Positions 60,779-64,000 of a stretch of 64,000 nt of DNA are shown piece by piece (positions within the stretch are counted from its first letter, which is position 1; each line of letters opens with the position of its first letter). A program made the position numbers and the translations under genes. Source of the DNA: Nostoc sp. ATCC 53789 (GTDB taxonomy: Bacteria > Cyanobacteriota > Cyanobacteriia > Cyanobacteriales > Nostocaceae); assembly GCF_009873495.1 (NCBI RefSeq), contig NZ_CP046704.1, forward strand, positions 273,073-337,072. The letters run 5' to 3'. Below the pieces are notes generated by a model. That model was not told the origin of the DNA and ran no database searches. It saw only the letters and a list, made by a program, of their open reading frames with translations.

Positions 60779-60967
60779 ATGATTTCATTACTGCAAAAGT
60801 ACAAACGTTTATTGGCTTGGTTTATATCGGGTCTGGTTTTAGTAATCCTAATTTCTTTGGGAATATCACACCAACAACCAGCTACAGCATCTCAACCGAA
60901 TTCTACTGAGTCTGTGGGTATTTCTGACTTCGCCACTACTCATCTAGAACCGAATTTTTATCAATAA
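60779..60967 (+). CDS. small exported protein with a leader like that of the next gene
   Basis: 62 residues with Shine-Dalgarno AAGGAG before ATG. A signal-like segment (LLAWFISGLVLVILISLGIS) is followed by a polar tail (QQPATASQPNSTESVGISDF) with no Cys. Its N-terminus MISLLQKYKRLLAWF resembles MISILGKCRRPLAFF of the following alkaline phosphatase. It may be a relic of a duplicated leader or a small periplasmic peptide. It stands between CDF and phosphatase genes with a 44-base gap to the latter. Confidence 0.6.
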   Translation: MISLLQKYKRLLAWFISGLVLVILISLGISHQQPATASQPNSTESVGISDFATTHLEPNFYQ

Positions 60968-61011
60968 TTAACTGCTAAGACTTGCTCGATTAACTTGTAA
61001 GAGATATTGCA

Positions 61012-62931
61012 ATGATTTCAATTCTTGGAAAGTGCCGGAGACCTCTGGCCTTTTTTATGGCTAGTTTTTTGTCTGCCATGATGCTGATATTTGCTAATCC
61101 TGTCATTCAACCTGCCTTGGCTAATGGTGGTAATGGGATTAATGTGATTCTGATGATTGGCGATGGTATGGGCTGGAATATGGCCCGAGCTGCTGCGATC
61201 GCCAAAGGTGGGGCTTTTTACACAGCCGGTAAAGGTTCTGGTCTTAGCTTCCAAACTCTCACAGGATATGGACTAGTGACTACCTACGGCACAACCATCC
61301 AGTCAAATACACCAAGTAATCCCAATAATCTAGCCAAATTATCGGGTAACTCCGCCGTAGACGGTACTAATCCCACTACAGGTCTAAGTCCTGTTCGTCC
61401 AGGCTTTTCATTCCAGCCCACTCCTTTTAATCCCGGTAATACAGATGTCGGTAACAGTCTATTACCAGGTAACTTAACAGGCTATGACGTAACTAAGGGA
61501 GGCCCTACTCCTTGGATTCCTCTATCCCCTGCTAATCCTGGTACTTATGACAAAGAGTACATCAAGTATAGCTATCCCGACTCTGCTAACACCGCTACGA
61601 CTCTTTATACAGGTGTCAAGAGCTATAACAACGCGATGGGCGTAGACATTTATGAGAAAAAGCTGACAACCATCGTAGAAATTGCCAAAGCACAAGGTAA
61701 ATCCACGGGAGTCGTTACTTCAGTACCAGTCAGCCACGCAACTCCCGGCGCTGCTGTCTCCTTCGTAAATCGTCGTAGTAAGTACGATAGTGACTACGAT
61801 CCTAACAAGACCAATCAAGACAGTATTTTGCAACAGGCATTGCTGAACTTTAAGCCTAATGTTATTTTGGGCGGCGGTCATCCCTTAGATCACCAGAATA
61901 CTACCAGTTCAGGCCCAGTCTGTAATGCCACTAGCTACACTTACATCAAGGCATCTACTTACAAAGAGTTGACTGGTAAAACAGCCTTGAGCGATGCAGC
62001 CGCTTGTTCAGCTCCTGCTTCATCAAATCCTAACAATCGCTACGGCTACACCTTTTTGGAGCGTGGGCCTAATGCAACTCAGACACTTTTGAACACAGCT
62101 GCATCAGTCGATCCAAATACTGGCGGCAAGTTATTTGGTTTGTATGGCGCTCGCGGTCAAGATGGCAACATTCCTACGAGTTCTTCCAAAGGGGACTACA
62201 GCGCAACAGGTTTAGGTCAATTTACACTCTTTAGCACCACAACTTCTACAAATCAAACTCCTAACCCTGATACTGTCCGTCCTCTGTCTCCTGGTGAAAC
62301 TGACGCTAGTTTTATTGCCAGAGAAATTAACGAAAATCCCACTTTGGCTGATATGACTCAAGCGGCTTTAACCGTTCTAGGTAAAGACCAAGATGGTTTC
62401 TGGCTGATGATTGAAGGCGGGGATATCGACTGGGCTGCCCATGATAACAACATGGATAACCTGATTGGTACGATGAATGATTTCGATAAAGCCGTGCAAA
62501 CAACCATTAACTGGATCAACAACAATGGTGGTTGGAGCAAAAACTTGCTAATTGTTACGGCTGACCATGACCACTACCTCACCTTAAATCCCGACTTCCC
62601 CTCCAAGTTAACTGGGCAAGATCCAAATGTGTCTAGAGGGTTGAAATTTAACGCCAAGGACATCACTTTTAACCAGCATGTTCCAGCCAATGCCGGTCAC
62701 TTCTGGGGATCTGATCCAAGTAAAAAGTATCTCTGGGGTAGCCACAGCCGACGGCTTGTGCCTGTTTACTACCAAGGTGCTTATTCATCAACTTTGACTA
62801 AATTCTTGGGACAAAACTATCAGTTTACAGATAGCTTTGGTACTTACGATGTGCCCGGTATTAGGGGTGTGGTTGATCAGAGCCAAATATTTCAAACTAT
62901 GAAGACTGCACTCACAAGTTCGCCAAATTAA
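61012..62931 (+). CDS. phoA: PhoA-type alkaline phosphatase
   Basis: 639 residues. A signal peptide (LAFFMASFLSAMMLIFANPV) directs export. Catalytic landmarks of the alkaline phosphatase fold: INVILMIGDGMGWNMARAAA (metal Asp), DSANTATTLYTGVKSYNNAM (Ser nucleophile region near 189), VSHATPGAA, ILGGGHPLD, WLMIEGGDIDWAAHDNN (near 465-480) and LIVTADHDHYLT (near 517). The final HSRRLVPVYY (near 577) provides another metal His. It hydrolyses phosphate monoesters outside the cytoplasm and should be induced by phosphate limitation. I did not identify a Pho box. Confidence 0.9.
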   Translation: MISILGKCRRPLAFFMASFLSAMMLIFANPVIQPALANGGNGINVILMIGDGMGWNMARAAAIAKGGAFYTAGKGSGLSFQTLTGYGLVTTYGTTIQSNTPSNPNNLAKLSGNSAVDGTNPTTGLSPVRPGFSFQPTPFNPGNTDVGNSLLPGNLTGYDVTKGGPTPWIPLSPANPGTYDKEYIKYSYPDSANTATTLYTGVKSYNNAMGVDIYEKKLTTIVEIAKAQGKSTGVVTSVPVSHATPGAAVSFVNRRSKYDSDYDPNKTNQDSILQQALLNFKPNVILGGGHPLDHQNTTSSGPVCNATSYTYIKASTYKELTGKTALSDAAACSAPASSNPNNRYGYTFLERGPNATQTLLNTAASVDPNTGGKLFGLYGARGQDGNIPTSSSKGDYSATGLGQFTLFSTTTSTNQTPNPDTVRPLSPGETDASFIAREINENPTLADMTQAALTVLGKDQDGFWLMIEGGDIDWAAHDNNMDNLIGTMNDFDKAVQTTINWINNNGGWSKNLLIVTADHDHYLTLNPDFPSKLTGQDPNVSRGLKFNAKDITFNQHVPANAGHFWGSDPSKKYLWGSHSRRLVPVYYQGAYSSTLTKFLGQNYQFTDSFGTYDVPGIRGVVDQSQIFQTMKTALTSSPN

Positions 62932-62970
62932 TACACCGCTTCACTGAACACTAACCAAAAGGCTGACTGT

Positions 62971-63019
62971 AGCAGAGATTTGATCAAGCATATCTCTGCT
63001 TAATAAAACTATTTCTATC
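62971..63019 (+). terminator. putative terminator after the phosphatase gene
   Basis: AGCAGAGAT (62971-62979) pairs with ATCTCTGCT (62992-63000), a 9-bp stem with a 12-base loop, followed by an A/T-rich stretch. It lies 40 bases after the phosphatase stop. The stem is only moderately GC-rich. Confidence 0.55.
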
Positions 63020-63051
63020 TTTTCGCACCTGTTCTTTATCTAGGTAAAAAA

Positions 63052-64000
63052 ATGGCTGACTCAATCCTTTATTATAAATTCTCTAACACTGACCAAAGTC
63101 TCACAGGCAACTTCTTCTTCAATCAAGCTGCTGCTGACGATCAACAAGTAACGCTGGACGAGGGCTTAAATATTTCTGCTACCTACAGTGGACAGACTTA
63201 CACCCAAACTGATGATTCTCAAGCACTATTATTAACCAACGAATCAGGAGAAATTGCAGATCAAGGATTGGGATTGCAATTTATCATTCCTGATATTTTT
63301 ACAGTTAACGCTGACATTTTTGTTGATGCCAACACAGACAATAGCATTACTTACACTCAGATTTATGCACCTACAGATTTATCATTGGGTGTTACAATTT
63401 TTGATGAGAATGTCTCAGCCAATACAATCGTTGGAACATTGAGCAGCACCGATCCAGATGCAAATAACACTTTCATCTACACTTTAGTTGCTGGAGATGG
63501 TGATACTGATAATACTGCTTTCGCCATTGATGGCACTAACCTAAAAATTAATAGTTCTCCAAACTTTGAGGCTAAATCTAGTTACAGTATCCGCGTTCGC
63601 ACTACCGATAATGATGGACTTTTCGTTGAAAAAGCATTGGCGATCGCAGTCAACGACCTCAACGAAGCACCTACAGATTTATCATTGGGTGTTACAACTG
63701 TTGATGAGAATGTCTCAGCCAATACAATCGTTGGAATATTGAGCAGCACCGATCCAGATGCAAATAACACTTTCATCTACACTTTAGTTGCTGGAGATGG
63801 TGATACTGATAATACTGCTTTCGCCATTGATTGCACTAACCTAAAAATTAATAGTTCTCCAAACTTTGAGGCTAAATCTAGTTACAGTATCCGTGTTCGC
63901 ACTACTGATAATGATGGACTTTTCGTTGAAAAAGCATTGGCGATCGCAGTCAACGACCTCAACGAAGCACCTACAGATTTATCATTGGATGTTACAAATG
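63052..64000 (+). CDS. cadherin-like repeat protein, C-terminus beyond window edge
   Basis: The frame is open from ATG 63052 (after an AGG at 63042) to the window end, at least 316 residues. The N-terminus (MADSILYYKFSNTDQSLTGN) lacks a classical signal peptide. From residue ~106 there are 100-residue cadherin-type repeats (APTDLSLGVT...DENVSANTIVGTLSSTDPDA ... KALAIAVNDLNEAPTDL) with Asp-rich Ca2+ sites. Two complete repeats are nearly identical at DNA level; a third begins at 63967. In Nostocales such proteins can end in an esterase-like phytase or hydrolase domain, which would fit the neighbouring phosphatase, but that part is not visible. Confidence 0.8.
   Translation, partial: MADSILYYKFSNTDQSLTGNFFFNQAAADDQQVTLDEGLNISATYSGQTYTQTDDSQALLLTNESGEIADQGLGLQFIIPDIFTVNADIFVDANTDNSITYTQIYAPTDLSLGVTIFDENVSANTIVGTLSSTDPDANNTFIYTLVAGDGDTDNTAFAIDGTNLKINSSPNFEAKSSYSIRVRTTDNDGLFVEKALAIAVNDLNEAPTDLSLGVTTVDENVSANTIVGILSSTDPDANNTFIYTLVAGDGDTDNTAFAIDCTNLKINSSPNFEAKSSYSIRVRTTDNDGLFVEKALAIAVNDLNEAPTDLSLDVTN
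63367..64000 (+). repeat. tandem 300-bp repeats within the cadherin-like gene
   Basis: GCACCTACAGATTTATCATT occurs at 63367, 63667 and 63967, exactly 300 bases apart. Units 1 and 2 differ at only a handful of bases, one of which changes Gly to Cys (IDGTN to IDCTN). The array continues past the window edge, so copy number is unknown and vulnerable to assembly collapse. Confidence 0.92.

Overview
The window comes from a filamentous cyanobacterium, most likely Nostocales (Nostoc-like). The evidence is the abundance of the HIP1 palindrome GCGATCGC, an AT-rich genome, and family content typical of that group: CHAT/two-partner-secretion proteins, an HTH/NB-ARC ATPase, Nif11-type small proteins, an RpaB-type regulator and a PhoA-type phosphatase followed by a cadherin-like protein. 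A CyRepA1-type replication protein at the left edge, a ParB-like DNA-binding protein and a tyrosine-recombinase operon suggest a large plasmid or a plasmid-derived chromosomal island. This is inference. I saw no rRNA, tRNA or CRISPR array.

Layout. 1-2.2 kb: CyRepA1-like replication protein (partial, minus) with a small coupled gene upstream. 3-14.4 kb: a sensor/secretion cassette. NB-ARC ATPase, Ser/Thr kinase-TPR and a secreted protein run on plus. A TpsA adhesin, TpsB transporter and periplasmic CHAT-TPR protease run on minus. 14.8-19 kb: ferritin-like protein, a broken small membrane gene, a coiled-coil membrane protein, a ParB-like gene and a mini-transposon. 19.3-21.8 kb: an orphan second TpsA. 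22.6-24.8 kb: integrase operon. 26.1-42.6 kb: a long plus-strand metabolic cluster: AGE-like epimerase, two DJ-1/PfpI proteins, a ThDP decarboxylase, EthD protein, two Nif11-like proteins, two GMC oxidoreductases, two alpha/beta hydrolases, a SnoaL-like protein, a broken aldo/keto reductase, a GH13 enzyme and an SMP-30 lactonase.

42.9-50.8 kb: a lasso-peptide locus. It has a 51-residue precursor, a fused RRE-peptidase, an asparagine-synthetase-like cyclase, a pentapeptide-repeat protein and a divergent ABC exporter. An ISL3-family element (8-bp target duplication) sits in the divergent promoter region. 50.9-54.3 kb: a transposon hotspot. An IS4-family element (9-bp duplication) is followed by four mini-transposons placed end to end. 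They carry arrays of short sites at both ends like the TnsB sites of Tn7-like elements, and each has its own 4- or 5-bp target duplication. A fifth such element lies at 18.6 kb. 54.4-59.7 kb: hypothetical gene, MscS channel, RpaB-like regulator and a truncated duplicate of its promoter and N-terminus. 59.7-64 kb: CDF metal transporter, small exported protein, PhoA-type alkaline phosphatase, and a repeat-rich cadherin-like protein running off the right edge.

The two most interesting systems are the lasso-peptide locus, whose precursor is too short for routine gene calling, and the family of non-autonomous Tn7-like elements. The NB-ARC/kinase/CHAT/TPS cassette and the Nif11-EthD-GMC cluster are further candidates for uncharacterised biology. 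All functions are read from motifs; no similarity search was run.
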